Positions 9,571 through 16,634 of a stretch of DNA of 64,000 nt are shown here, piece by piece (position 1 is the stretch's first letter; each line of letters begins with the position of its first letter). Both the position numbers and the translations under genes were made by a program. The notes below the pieces were generated by a model that searched no databases, was not told where the DNA came from, and saw only the letters and a list, made by a program, of their open reading frames with translations. The stretch is from Bacteroidota bacterium (GTDB taxonomy: Bacteria > Bacteroidota > Bacteroidia > Flavobacteriales_F > PHOS-HE28): assembly GCA_023430325.1 (NCBI GenBank), contig JAEZAU010000233.1, positions 17,806 through 81,805 on the forward strand. The letters run 5' to 3'.

Positions 9571-9926
9571 GCGGTTTGGAGCATTGCTGTATGTACACAC
9601 CCTTCCAGCGTGATCGCTTTGGGATCTGTTCATGACAGGCAATTGTCTGGTTCTTCTTGCGGCTTTGCTCCAGATCGGCATGACCCTCTCTGAAGCGTCC
9701 GCGAAATTATCCGCGGGGCGCATGTACCTCATGCTCGCTTTCCTTAGACAGACAAGGGATGTAGTCCTTCCAACGGGGTGAGCCTCCCCTTCGCGGAGCG
9801 GTCATGTTCTTTCATCCGGAGACTCAGGCCATTCGTCGGAATTGAGGAGATTTCGACCAATCGGCAGATGATGGGTCCGAGTGAATGGTCCGCTTGCAGC
9901 GCGGAGTGTAGAGGCTCTTCCCCAAG
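9571..9926. other. 356-bp region without a supported gene
   Basis: This holds the long 5' region of the T9SS gene. The T9SS frame stays open to 9732, but I see no signal-peptide logic in that extension. A -7 box candidate is at 9712-9719. Between about 9735 and 9926 I see no ORF, RNA or repeat that I can support. Confidence 0.5.
9712..9719 (-). promoter_or_regulatory. candidate -7 box for the T9SS multidomain gene
   Basis: On the minus strand TAATTTCG (TAnnTTYG). It would give an untranslated leader of about 140 nt, much longer than for other genes here. An in-frame ATG at 9681 follows 30 nt downstream but would put a charged stretch in front of the signal peptide. Confidence 0.3.
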
Positions 9927-10628
9927 TCAAGCTTCACGACTGATCAGCCGGAAACCTTTGCCATGAACGTTGATGATCTCCACCTGGGGATCTTCACGGA
10001 GATACTTGCGCAATTTGGCGATGTATACATCCATGCTTCGTCCGCTGAAATAGCTGTCGTTGCCCCATACTTCCTGCAGGGCGATGGATCGCTCAAGGAT
10101 CTCATTCTTTTTGGAGCACAGCAAGCGCAAGAGCTCCGATTCTTTAGTGGTAAGACGCCTTTCAGTGGATGGTGTACGAAGGATCTGCCGGCGCGGATCG
10201 AACACGGAACTTCCTATTTCATAACTGTCGGGTTCTTCAGCTTTGGGTCTCACACCCTGGGTCCGTCGCAGAACGGCATTTACACGAAGCAACAGTTCCT
10301 CCATGCTGAACGGCTTGGTGAGATAATCGTCCGCGCCGGCCTCAAATCCTTTGATCGTATCCTGCTTCATGCTTTTGGCAGTAAGGAATATGATCGGTAC
10401 GTGCGGATCTTTCTGGCGGATCTCCCGTGCCAGCGTAAAGCCGTCCTTCAATGGCATCATCACATCAAGAATAAGCAGATCGAACTTCGAGCCCTCATAA
10501 GCCCTCATGCCCTGCTGGCCGTCGGTACGCCACTCTACCTCGTAGCCCTTCGCTTTCAGATACCCACTGAGCAGATCGCCCAGATTGGGATCATCTTCCA
10601 CCAGCAGCAGTCTGTTGCTCTCTGACAT
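9927..10628 (-). CDS. OmpR/PhoB-family response regulator
   Basis: A 233-residue regulator with a receiver domain (acidic pocket Glu11-Asp12-Asp13, phosphorylation site Asp55 in LLILDVMMP, Lys105 in LTKPF) and a C-terminal winged-helix DNA-binding domain (about 130-232, ending VHGKGFRLI). The ATG at 10628 matches the family N-terminus (SNRLLLVEDD). It overlaps the 3' end of the histidine kinase gene by 38 nt, so the pair is one operon with coupled translation. Sequence style is that of the RprY type of Bacteroidota; target genes cannot be read from the window. Confidence 0.95.
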   Translation of the reverse strand: MSESNRLLLVEDDPNLGDLLSGYLKAKGYEVEWRTDGQQGMRAYEGSKFDLLILDVMMPLKDGFTLAREIRQKDPHVPIIFLTAKSMKQDTIKGFEAGADDYLTKPFSMEELLLRVNAVLRRTQGVRPKAEEPDSYEIGSSVFDPRRQILRTPSTERRLTTKESELLRLLCSKKNEILERSIALQEVWGNDSYFSGRSMDVYIAKLRKYLREDPQVEIINVHGKGFRLISREA

Positions 10629-12075
10629 GTTCAAAAGGGATGAAGATGTGGAACGTACTTCCGCGCCCCGGCTCGCTCTCCACCTGGATACTGCCGCCGT
10701 GGCGCTCCACCACGGTGCGCGCATAGCTCAGGCCAAGACCGAAACCTTTGGCGTTATGCAGATCACCGGTGGGCACGCGGTAAAGTTTATCGAAGATCTT
10801 GTTCTGTTCCGATCGGGGAATACCGATGCCATTGTCGCTCACGGAGATCCGAATCCCCTCATCATTGCTCCGGGTGCGTATTGTGATCTTGGGTTCCTGA
10901 TCGGTATACTTCACCGCATTATCCACCAGATTGTAAAGAACATTCGTAAGGTGGATGCGATCTCCTGTAAGGTGATGGATCTCCGCCCCAAGGTCCAGAT
11001 CCATTCTTCCGTTGCGCCGTACCACCTGCATAGAACTGGTGCGTACCACATCCTGAATGACACCATGTACATCCAGATCAACGCGTTTCAGGAGCATCTT
11101 TCCACTGTCAAGAACGGCGCTTTGCAACACGTTCTCTACAAGTGAACCGAGCCGTTTGTTCTCATCGCGGATCATGTTCACGTACTTGCGTGCCTGCTGC
11201 TCGTCCTTCGGTACGGAGGGGTCGGTGATCGCTTCACACGCCAGTGATATGGTGCTGATCGGCGTCTTCAGTTCATGCGTAAGGTTGTTCACCAGATCGT
11301 TCCTGATGTCATTGATCCGTTTCTGCCGGAAAATGGTACGCATGGTCTGGAAGAACGCGAGCATGATGATAAGGACGAACGCCGCTGAAATGATGATCAT
11401 CGGCAACATGCTGCGGATCAACATGGCATGTTGCCCGGGAATAAGCACATGCAGATGGAATTCCGGACCCACGATATCATACCTGAAAAGCCTTTCACGG
11501 TAGGTCGATGCCAGCAGATCCTGCCGTTGATCGGCGTATTCCACCGGAAGCAATATGGTCTCGCCTTCGGCTGTGAATACACCATAGGAATATTCCGGTG
11601 GGAGCGCATGTGCCTGGAATTCCTCTTTGATCAATCGAGCAAGCACCGCAGGATCCACTCTTTCCTTTATATCATGCTCCCAGCGGGATGAGAGGATGCT
11701 GCGTACCATTTCCGCTACAAGCTCTTCATGTTCCCTGCGCTCAAGAGGCCATGGATGTTCAACATTGTCGCTATCGCTCTCACCGTAATGCAGCACATCA
11801 GATCGTTTCTCAGTCACGCCTTCCATGTGTGGCCGGCGCAGCGTATCGAGGCGCTGCATAAGGCGCCTGCCTACTTCGTGCTTTTGCAGGAACGGGAATT
11901 TCTCCATCCGCTCCAGCCTTTCGCTTACCGCAAAGAGCGCGTTGCTCACGCTCTGGGAGAACTGTTCTTCCTTGAGCGCTATATTATTGCGCATCCACAG
12001 CACCTGGATCACGACAAGACCGATCAACCCCAGGGAAATGCCGATCATCAGCAGGCGTGTGGTCCTACGGTCCAT
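10591..12075 (-). CDS. sensor histidine kinase (RprX-like)
   Basis: A 494-residue membrane kinase: transmembrane segments at about 8-27 and 224-245, a periplasmic sensor region of about 195 residues between them, HisKA with His267 in NLTHELKTP, and HATPase with the N box (Asn386 in LVDNAVKYT), DNGIGIP (414-420) and GFGLGLS (444-450). All catalytic boxes are intact. It feeds the response regulator directly downstream. The gene starts 30 nt from the divergent aldehyde dehydrogenase gene, and a -7 box ends 4 nt before the ATG. Confidence 0.94.
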   Translation of the reverse strand: MDRRTTRLLMIGISLGLIGLVVIQVLWMRNNIALKEEQFSQSVSNALFAVSERLERMEKFPFLQKHEVGRRLMQRLDTLRRPHMEGVTEKRSDVLHYGESDSDNVEHPWPLERREHEELVAEMVRSILSSRWEHDIKERVDPAVLARLIKEEFQAHALPPEYSYGVFTAEGETILLPVEYADQRQDLLASTYRERLFRYDIVGPEFHLHVLIPGQHAMLIRSMLPMIIISAAFVLIIMLAFFQTMRTIFRQKRINDIRNDLVNNLTHELKTPISTISLACEAITDPSVPKDEQQARKYVNMIRDENKRLGSLVENVLQSAVLDSGKMLLKRVDLDVHGVIQDVVRTSSMQVVRRNGRMDLDLGAEIHHLTGDRIHLTNVLYNLVDNAVKYTDQEPKITIRTRSNDEGIRISVSDNGIGIPRSEQNKIFDKLYRVPTGDLHNAKGFGLGLSYARTVVERHGGSIQVESEPGRGSTFHIFIPFEHVREQQTAAGGR

Positions 12076-12079
12076 GCAG

Positions 12080-12093
12080 CGAATCTACCTTAG
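12080..12093. promoter_or_regulatory. overlapping divergent -7 boxes (kinase gene minus, dehydrogenase gene plus)
   Basis: Minus strand TAGATTCG at 12087-12080, 4 nt before the kinase ATG; plus strand TACCTTAG at 12086-12093, 12 nt before the dehydrogenase ATG. The two boxes share the TA at 12086-12087, so both promoters probably cannot be occupied at once. Confidence 0.45.
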
Positions 12094-12105
12094 CGCCCGG
12101 CTAGC

Positions 12106-13548
12106 ATGGAAAAGATCCTGAATTTCATCGATGGCAAGTATGTGGAAGCCACGGGCCGGCAATGGTTGGACGTGTTCGATCCATCCACAGGAAAGGTATA
12201 TGCTCAACTGGTAGATTCCGACCAAACCGATGTGGATACCGCGGTACAGGCTGCGGAAAAAGCATTTCCGGAATGGAACGCCATGGGCCGTGAAGGCCGC
12301 AGCAATGCAATGCTCCGCCTTGCCCAATTGATCGAGGACGACCTGGAAGGGTTCGCCATTGCAGAATCGATTGACAATGGCAAACCGGTGTCGTTGGCGA
12401 GAAAGGTGGACATACCGCGGGCGGTCTCCAATTTCAGGTTCTTCGCCACGGCGATCCTGCACTTCGAAAGCCAGGCGCACTTGATGGATGATGAGGCGGT
12501 GAACTACACCGATCGACAACCGATCGGCGTGGTCGGGTGCATCAGTCCATGGAATCTTCCTCTCTACCTCTTCACCTGGAAGATCGCTCCGGCATTGGCC
12601 GCTGGCAATTGCGTGGTGGCCAAACCCTCAGAAGTGACGCCGATGACCGCATCGCTCCTCGGTAAGCTTTGCACGAAAGCCGGCATTCCGCCTGGAGTGC
12701 TCAACATTGTACACGGCCTCGGCCCGAAAGTGGGATCGGCCATCACCGCACATCCGAAGATCACTGCCATTTCTTTTACGGGAGGTACGCGCACAGGAGC
12801 GGAGATCGCCCGAACCGCAGCTCCGATGTTCAAGAAACTGAGCCTGGAACTGGGCGGAAAGAACCCGGTGCTCGTCTTCGCGGATTGTGATCTGGATGAA
12901 GCCGTTCGCACCACTGTACTTTCGAGTTTCAGCAACCAGGGACAGATCTGTCTTTGTGGATCGAGAGTGTTCATCGAACAAAGCATCTACGATCGCTTCA
13001 AAGAGAGATTCATCGAGCGAGTAAGGTCATTGCGGGTCGGCGATCCGAAGCATGACAGGAGCCAGATGGGCGCCGTGGTGAGTGAGGCTCACATGAACAA
13101 GATCCTTGAGTACATCGATCTGGCCCGGACCGAAGGCGGCACCATACTGCATGGTGGTGAGCGGATCTTGATGAAAGGCGAGCATGCCAATGGCTGGTAC
13201 ATCGCTCCCACTGTGATCGAAGGCCTTACAGCAGATTGCCGCACCAACCAGGAAGAGATCTTCGGCCCGGTGGTCACCCTTCAACCATTCAATACCGAGG
13301 AGGAAGCGCTTCAAATGGCCAATTCAACATTGTACGGTCTGGCGAGCGTGATATGGAGCAACGACATAAAGCGGTGCCATAGAGTGGCAAGAGCGTTGCA
13401 CGCTGGAATGGTATGGGTGAACTGCTGGATGATCCGCGATCTGCGAACACCATTTGGCGGCATGAAGCAGAGTGGTGTGGGCCGCGAAGGCGGTACAGAA
13501 GCATTAAGGTTCTTCACCGAAACGAAGAACATTTGCATCAAGCTGTGA
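12106..13548 (+). CDS. aldehyde dehydrogenase, ALDH8/2-aminomuconate semialdehyde dehydrogenase type
   Basis: A 480-residue NAD-dependent dehydrogenase. Catalytic residues are present: Asn150 in SPWN, Glu248 in LELGGKN and Cys282 in GQICLCGSR. The extended similarity (NFRFFA, WKIAPALAAGNCVVAKPSE, WVNCWMIRDLRTPFGGMK) resembles ALDH8A1 and bacterial 2-amino- or 2-hydroxymuconate semialdehyde dehydrogenases, which oxidise a ring-cleavage product in the kynurenine or meta-cleavage pathways. No other gene of such a pathway is in the window, so the natural substrate is uncertain. It is divergent from the two-component system with overlapping promoters. Confidence 0.9.
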   Translation: MEKILNFIDGKYVEATGRQWLDVFDPSTGKVYAQLVDSDQTDVDTAVQAAEKAFPEWNAMGREGRSNAMLRLAQLIEDDLEGFAIAESIDNGKPVSLARKVDIPRAVSNFRFFATAILHFESQAHLMDDEAVNYTDRQPIGVVGCISPWNLPLYLFTWKIAPALAAGNCVVAKPSEVTPMTASLLGKLCTKAGIPPGVLNIVHGLGPKVGSAITAHPKITAISFTGGTRTGAEIARTAAPMFKKLSLELGGKNPVLVFADCDLDEAVRTTVLSSFSNQGQICLCGSRVFIEQSIYDRFKERFIERVRSLRVGDPKHDRSQMGAVVSEAHMNKILEYIDLARTEGGTILHGGERILMKGEHANGWYIAPTVIEGLTADCRTNQEEIFGPVVTLQPFNTEEEALQMANSTLYGLASVIWSNDIKRCHRVARALHAGMVWVNCWMIRDLRTPFGGMKQSGVGREGGTEALRFFTETKNICIKL

Positions 13549-13551
13549 TGT

Positions 13552-13671
13552 TCACTCTGTGTAGAGTTGCTGTTCCTTCATTCCATTGGTGAAGAACCAG
13601 CCGAAGCGGTCATTGAACCACTTGTCGAACCTAGTCAGACGACCACGGAGATAATTGTAAGCAGATAACAT
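13552..13671 (-). CDS. small 39-residue aromatic-rich protein (candidate)
   Basis: ATG at 13671 to TGA at 13552. The product starts MLSAYNYLRG and contains DKWFNDRFGWFFTNG; six Phe, two Trp and three Tyr in 39 residues and many Arg/Lys suggest a membrane-associated amphipathic helix. Codon choice resembles the neighbours. Its stop lies 3 nt from the dehydrogenase stop, which fits the tight tail-to-tail spacing seen at seven other convergent junctions here. A -7-like TAACCTTG lies 27 nt upstream (13706-13699). I do not recognise a family. Without it the stretch from 13549 to 13769 would be empty. Confidence 0.5.
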   Translation of the reverse strand: MLSAYNYLRGRLTRFDKWFNDRFGWFFTNGMKEQQLYTE

Positions 13672-13769
13672 TTTCTTGCAGGTTTAGCTAAGGAACACCA
13701 AGGTTATGCCGATCGGTATGTCGGAGGCACCGATCGTTCACAACTAATTGCGGTCGATATCAGGACCGG

Positions 13770-14777
13770 TCAGATCCGGACATTCATCACAAGAACACTT
13801 CCGGCCATATGGGGAAAGAGGGCCATATCGATCGGGGCTTGTGCTCTGCGTATGAGATCGAGCATTCCCAATGAAAGTTCATGGGACCGATCGCGCCCCA
13901 TCAATACTTTGCGATACTCCGTCTGTTTCTCTCCCTCCGTACGAACATCAGCCGACTTGATCGCCTCATACATCCGATCCGCCCGTTCAGATGCGAAGGG
14001 AAGCGCCATTTGAATGGTCCACTCCGTGAGATCGTGGGTGAGAACGATCAATGGTGTACCGGTCTGACCAAGGGTATCACTAAGGGCTTCAAGTGCATTA
14101 AGGAAAGCATTGGCATGACGTTCGGCGTCCACCTCATGGGTCACCATGGAATGAAGTACGCTTTGAATTGTAGGGCTCAGCTCTCCATGATAGGCCAATA
14201 TGCAACCAGGTGCCCGTTCGTTCATTGGTCTACTCCCTTTGGGATCGACGCTTTTTCCCACGAAAAGGTCAAGCTTGAACAATGGAACATCACCTGTTCC
14301 ATTTTCAAAAATGTATTTGATCCCATTAGCGGATCTACGGGCCATCTCAATAAGGCCAAGGCCGGCTCCTCCCCGCTGGGATGTGCTCTCTCCCTGCAAC
14401 CTGCGAAGGAACATTTCCTTCAACTGCTTCAGATCGTTATTGCGATCGATACCGGCAAGCATCTCCTTGAAGATCTGAACCTCCTCATTACGGACAGGGT
14501 TCGAAGCGGAGATCAGGTATCCACCAGGTACACTCTTCAACTGCAGGGATCGCCCTTCTTCCTGCGGAGCACTGTGGCGGATGATGTTCTGGTATGCTTC
14601 CACCAGGATGAACGCAAGCCTTCTGGCCGTTGGGCCATCATCATGCAAAGCGGTAAGCGCCTCTGCAAGAGAGATGAGCAGTGCCGAGTGATCCTCTGGA
14701 AAGCGGCCTCCATAGTAGAAACCGGCCCTGTGGCGTGCCAGATCTTCGAACAACTGACGTACGCCCGCGAGGTCCAT
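13770..14777 (-). CDS. SiaB-like HATPase protein with a second, degenerate SiaB-like module
   Basis: A 335-residue cytoplasmic protein. Residues 1-175 look like SiaB-family kinases or anti-sigma-like ATPases: FYYGGRF near 20-26, an N box with Glu60 and Asn64 (LVEAYQNIIRH) and GGAGLGLIEMARR at 137-148. Residues about 190-335 repeat this pattern (ILAYHGEL, FLNALEALSD, LSLGMLDLIRR) but with Asp in place of Asn and without the glycines, so the second module should not bind ATP. Start at ATG 14777 matches the first module and leaves 37 nt to the upstream gene; an earlier start would overlap it. In other bacteria SiaB phosphorylates an anti-sigma-factor antagonist; no such partner is in the window. 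Confidence 0.7.
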   Translation of the reverse strand: MDLAGVRQLFEDLARHRAGFYYGGRFPEDHSALLISLAEALTALHDDGPTARRLAFILVEAYQNIIRHSAPQEEGRSLQLKSVPGGYLISASNPVRNEEVQIFKEMLAGIDRNNDLKQLKEMFLRRLQGESTSQRGGAGLGLIEMARRSANGIKYIFENGTGDVPLFKLDLFVGKSVDPKGSRPMNERAPGCILAYHGELSPTIQSVLHSMVTHEVDAERHANAFLNALEALSDTLGQTGTPLIVLTHDLTEWTIQMALPFASERADRMYEAIKSADVRTEGEKQTEYRKVLMGRDRSHELSLGMLDLIRRAQAPIDMALFPHMAGSVLVMNVRI

Positions 14778-14814
14778 GCAGGCCACCAAATTAATTACTG
14801 ACGCCCAGTACGCT

Positions 14815-16449
14815 TCAGTTGGCCACCGGTGAAAGTTTGATCGCCCGGGTCTGCGCATGGTGAACATGGCTGAAGATCATGATCCCACTGATCCATCGCG
14901 CACCGACGGATGCATACCCGTTGCTATCAGCCATGCCCCCTGCAACGCGGCGACCGGAGAGATCCAGCAGTTCCCAGGGTGTTCCTGCATCCACGGGACC
15001 AATGGTGTAAAGATCACCGATGGATCTCACGGTGATATTTACAGGACGTACGTCAAGATGGACCAGACCGGCCTGGCTGGTGTGCTGATCTTCAATACGC
15101 ATAAGGCGATAGATGTTCGCGCCCAGGAGGGGAGCTCGATCTCTATGGACCACAGGACCCAAGATGCCGGCATCGAATTCCTCCAGCACTTCGAAAGGCT
15201 CAACACCATCCGATCGTTCCAGCCGGTATTCGGCGACCTCTTCCGCATTCCACCGAAGTACTACATCGCCATCCAACACTTCACCGGTGAGATCCGTGGT
15301 GGGCATATTGAGCGGAATACAACCCACAGCAGTGATCACGGAATTCGCCGAGTTGGAAACCGGACACACCTGATCGGAGGTCTGCAGAACGATATTGAGC
15401 GGATAGGACACGTTCTGTGGAGACCAGCAGAAGGTCGCAGTGGCGGGATTGTTCCCGTTCACCAGGAGGGTTGAACCGGGCATCTGCGCGAGTGCATTGG
15501 TCCAAACGGCGATGTCGGAACTGGGGTCATTATCGGTGAAGAGGATGTCCACACAGAATGGAACGCCCTCGCAGATCGATATCTGGTTGCTTCCGGTGAT
15601 GTAGCTCCCTTGGGCATTGCTCAAGCCGGCAAAGGTGGGCGCAGCACCATCACAGGAAGGTACAATGAACATCATGTCATACATCACTCTACCGATAATT
15701 TCACCGGATGGTTTGTAAGATGTCACTTGAAGTACTACTGTGTAATAACCGCCGATGGTCGGGGTGAAAGTGATCTGCCCGGTATTGCTGTTCAGTGTGA
15801 TCCCCGGTATGGGCAAATTACCTGTATAACCCGAATTATAATTCACAGGTGTAGGTGTCGGCGTGGCGTACTGGGCACTGATCAAGGAATAATTCAATGC
15901 ATGCCCATCGGGATCGACCACTCCGGCATTATAGGACATGGGGCTGTTCACGCATACGAAGGGTACTCCGGCGGTCGAGAACACGGGGGAATTATCACAA
16001 AAGCCTCCCGTGTTGTTCAAGGTCGCATTCACGTACATTCCTTGATCGCTCGGCATGTTGACCATGGAATTACGGCAGCAATTGTTCCAATGGATATTCC
16101 AAAAATTACAGGGTGAGAGGTAGGTCTGCACCTCAAAGCGATGGTATTTGAAACCCGGCAAAGTACCTCCACTACACGTTGTGTTGTTCACCTGCTGGGG
16201 GCAGACCGGCGAATGATCCACTGTGAGCACAGGCAAAAGATTGGTGATGCTGAAAGTGGTACCGCATGAACTGGTGAAGTTCAAAGTCTGAGGGATCATC
16301 GGCTGCCCGGCGCAATCCAGGTAGAGTTCCAGGATGACCTTGTAATTATTGCTCCCAAGGCACTGATAGGTGATGGAACCGCCGGAAAAATGTTCAGACC
16401 TGGCCGTGAAGGCAAGAAGGATGAATATGAACGATGACCAACGCGCCAT
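14815..16449 (-). CDS. secreted surface protein of Bacteroidota (HFSGGSITYQCLG family), probable T9SS cargo
   Basis: A 544-residue protein with a signal peptide (MARWSSFIFILLAFTARSE) followed by a Cys-rich N-terminal region with HFSGGSITYQCLG, LYLDCAG and WNIHWNNCCRNS. I know this arrangement from the N-termini of large gliding-motility-associated surface proteins. A cadherin/Ig-like region (DPDGHALNYSL, GYYTVVLQV) and a final part of about 70 residues that resembles a weak type A sorting domain follow. Most relatives are much longer and end in a type B domain, so this is a short version. It is 37 nt upstream of the SiaB-like gene. Function is probably adhesion; no enzyme motif was seen. Confidence 0.7.
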   Translation of the reverse strand: MARWSSFIFILLAFTARSEHFSGGSITYQCLGSNNYKVILELYLDCAGQPMIPQTLNFTSSCGTTFSITNLLPVLTVDHSPVCPQQVNNTTCSGGTLPGFKYHRFEVQTYLSPCNFWNIHWNNCCRNSMVNMPSDQGMYVNATLNNTGGFCDNSPVFSTAGVPFVCVNSPMSYNAGVVDPDGHALNYSLISAQYATPTPTPVNYNSGYTGNLPIPGITLNSNTGQITFTPTIGGYYTVVLQVTSYKPSGEIIGRVMYDMMFIVPSCDGAAPTFAGLSNAQGSYITGSNQISICEGVPFCVDILFTDNDPSSDIAVWTNALAQMPGSTLLVNGNNPATATFCWSPQNVSYPLNIVLQTSDQVCPVSNSANSVITAVGCIPLNMPTTDLTGEVLDGDVVLRWNAEEVAEYRLERSDGVEPFEVLEEFDAGILGPVVHRDRAPLLGANIYRLMRIEDQHTSQAGLVHLDVRPVNITVRSIGDLYTIGPVDAGTPWELLDLSGRRVAGGMADSNGYASVGARWISGIMIFSHVHHAQTRAIKLSPVAN

Positions 16450-16622
16450 TGTCTATCATCCTTGGGATCGGCTTTGCGATCGACTTGAAATTGAAAAGTA
16501 AAGATAGGGTCGAAAGTTGTTGCCAGCCAATATTTCATGGAACATGAAGATCACGTGAATGCTCCTGGGTCGGATCAAAGACGTGGGTCAGCTTCGGCAA
16601 TGGCCGATCATAAAGCAAAGGC

Positions 16623-16630
16623 TAACTTCG
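16623..16630 (+). promoter_or_regulatory. -7 box immediately upstream of polA
   Basis: TAACTTCG (TAnnTTYG), 4 nt before the polA ATG. With the start site expected about 4 nt after the box, the transcript would begin at the ATG itself. Confidence 0.45.
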
Positions 16631-16634
16631 CAGA

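Noticed and set aside
9571..9926. Riboswitch or small RNA in the long spacer before the response regulator gene
   Set aside because: Only a short CCGCG stem was seen and no known riboswitch core.
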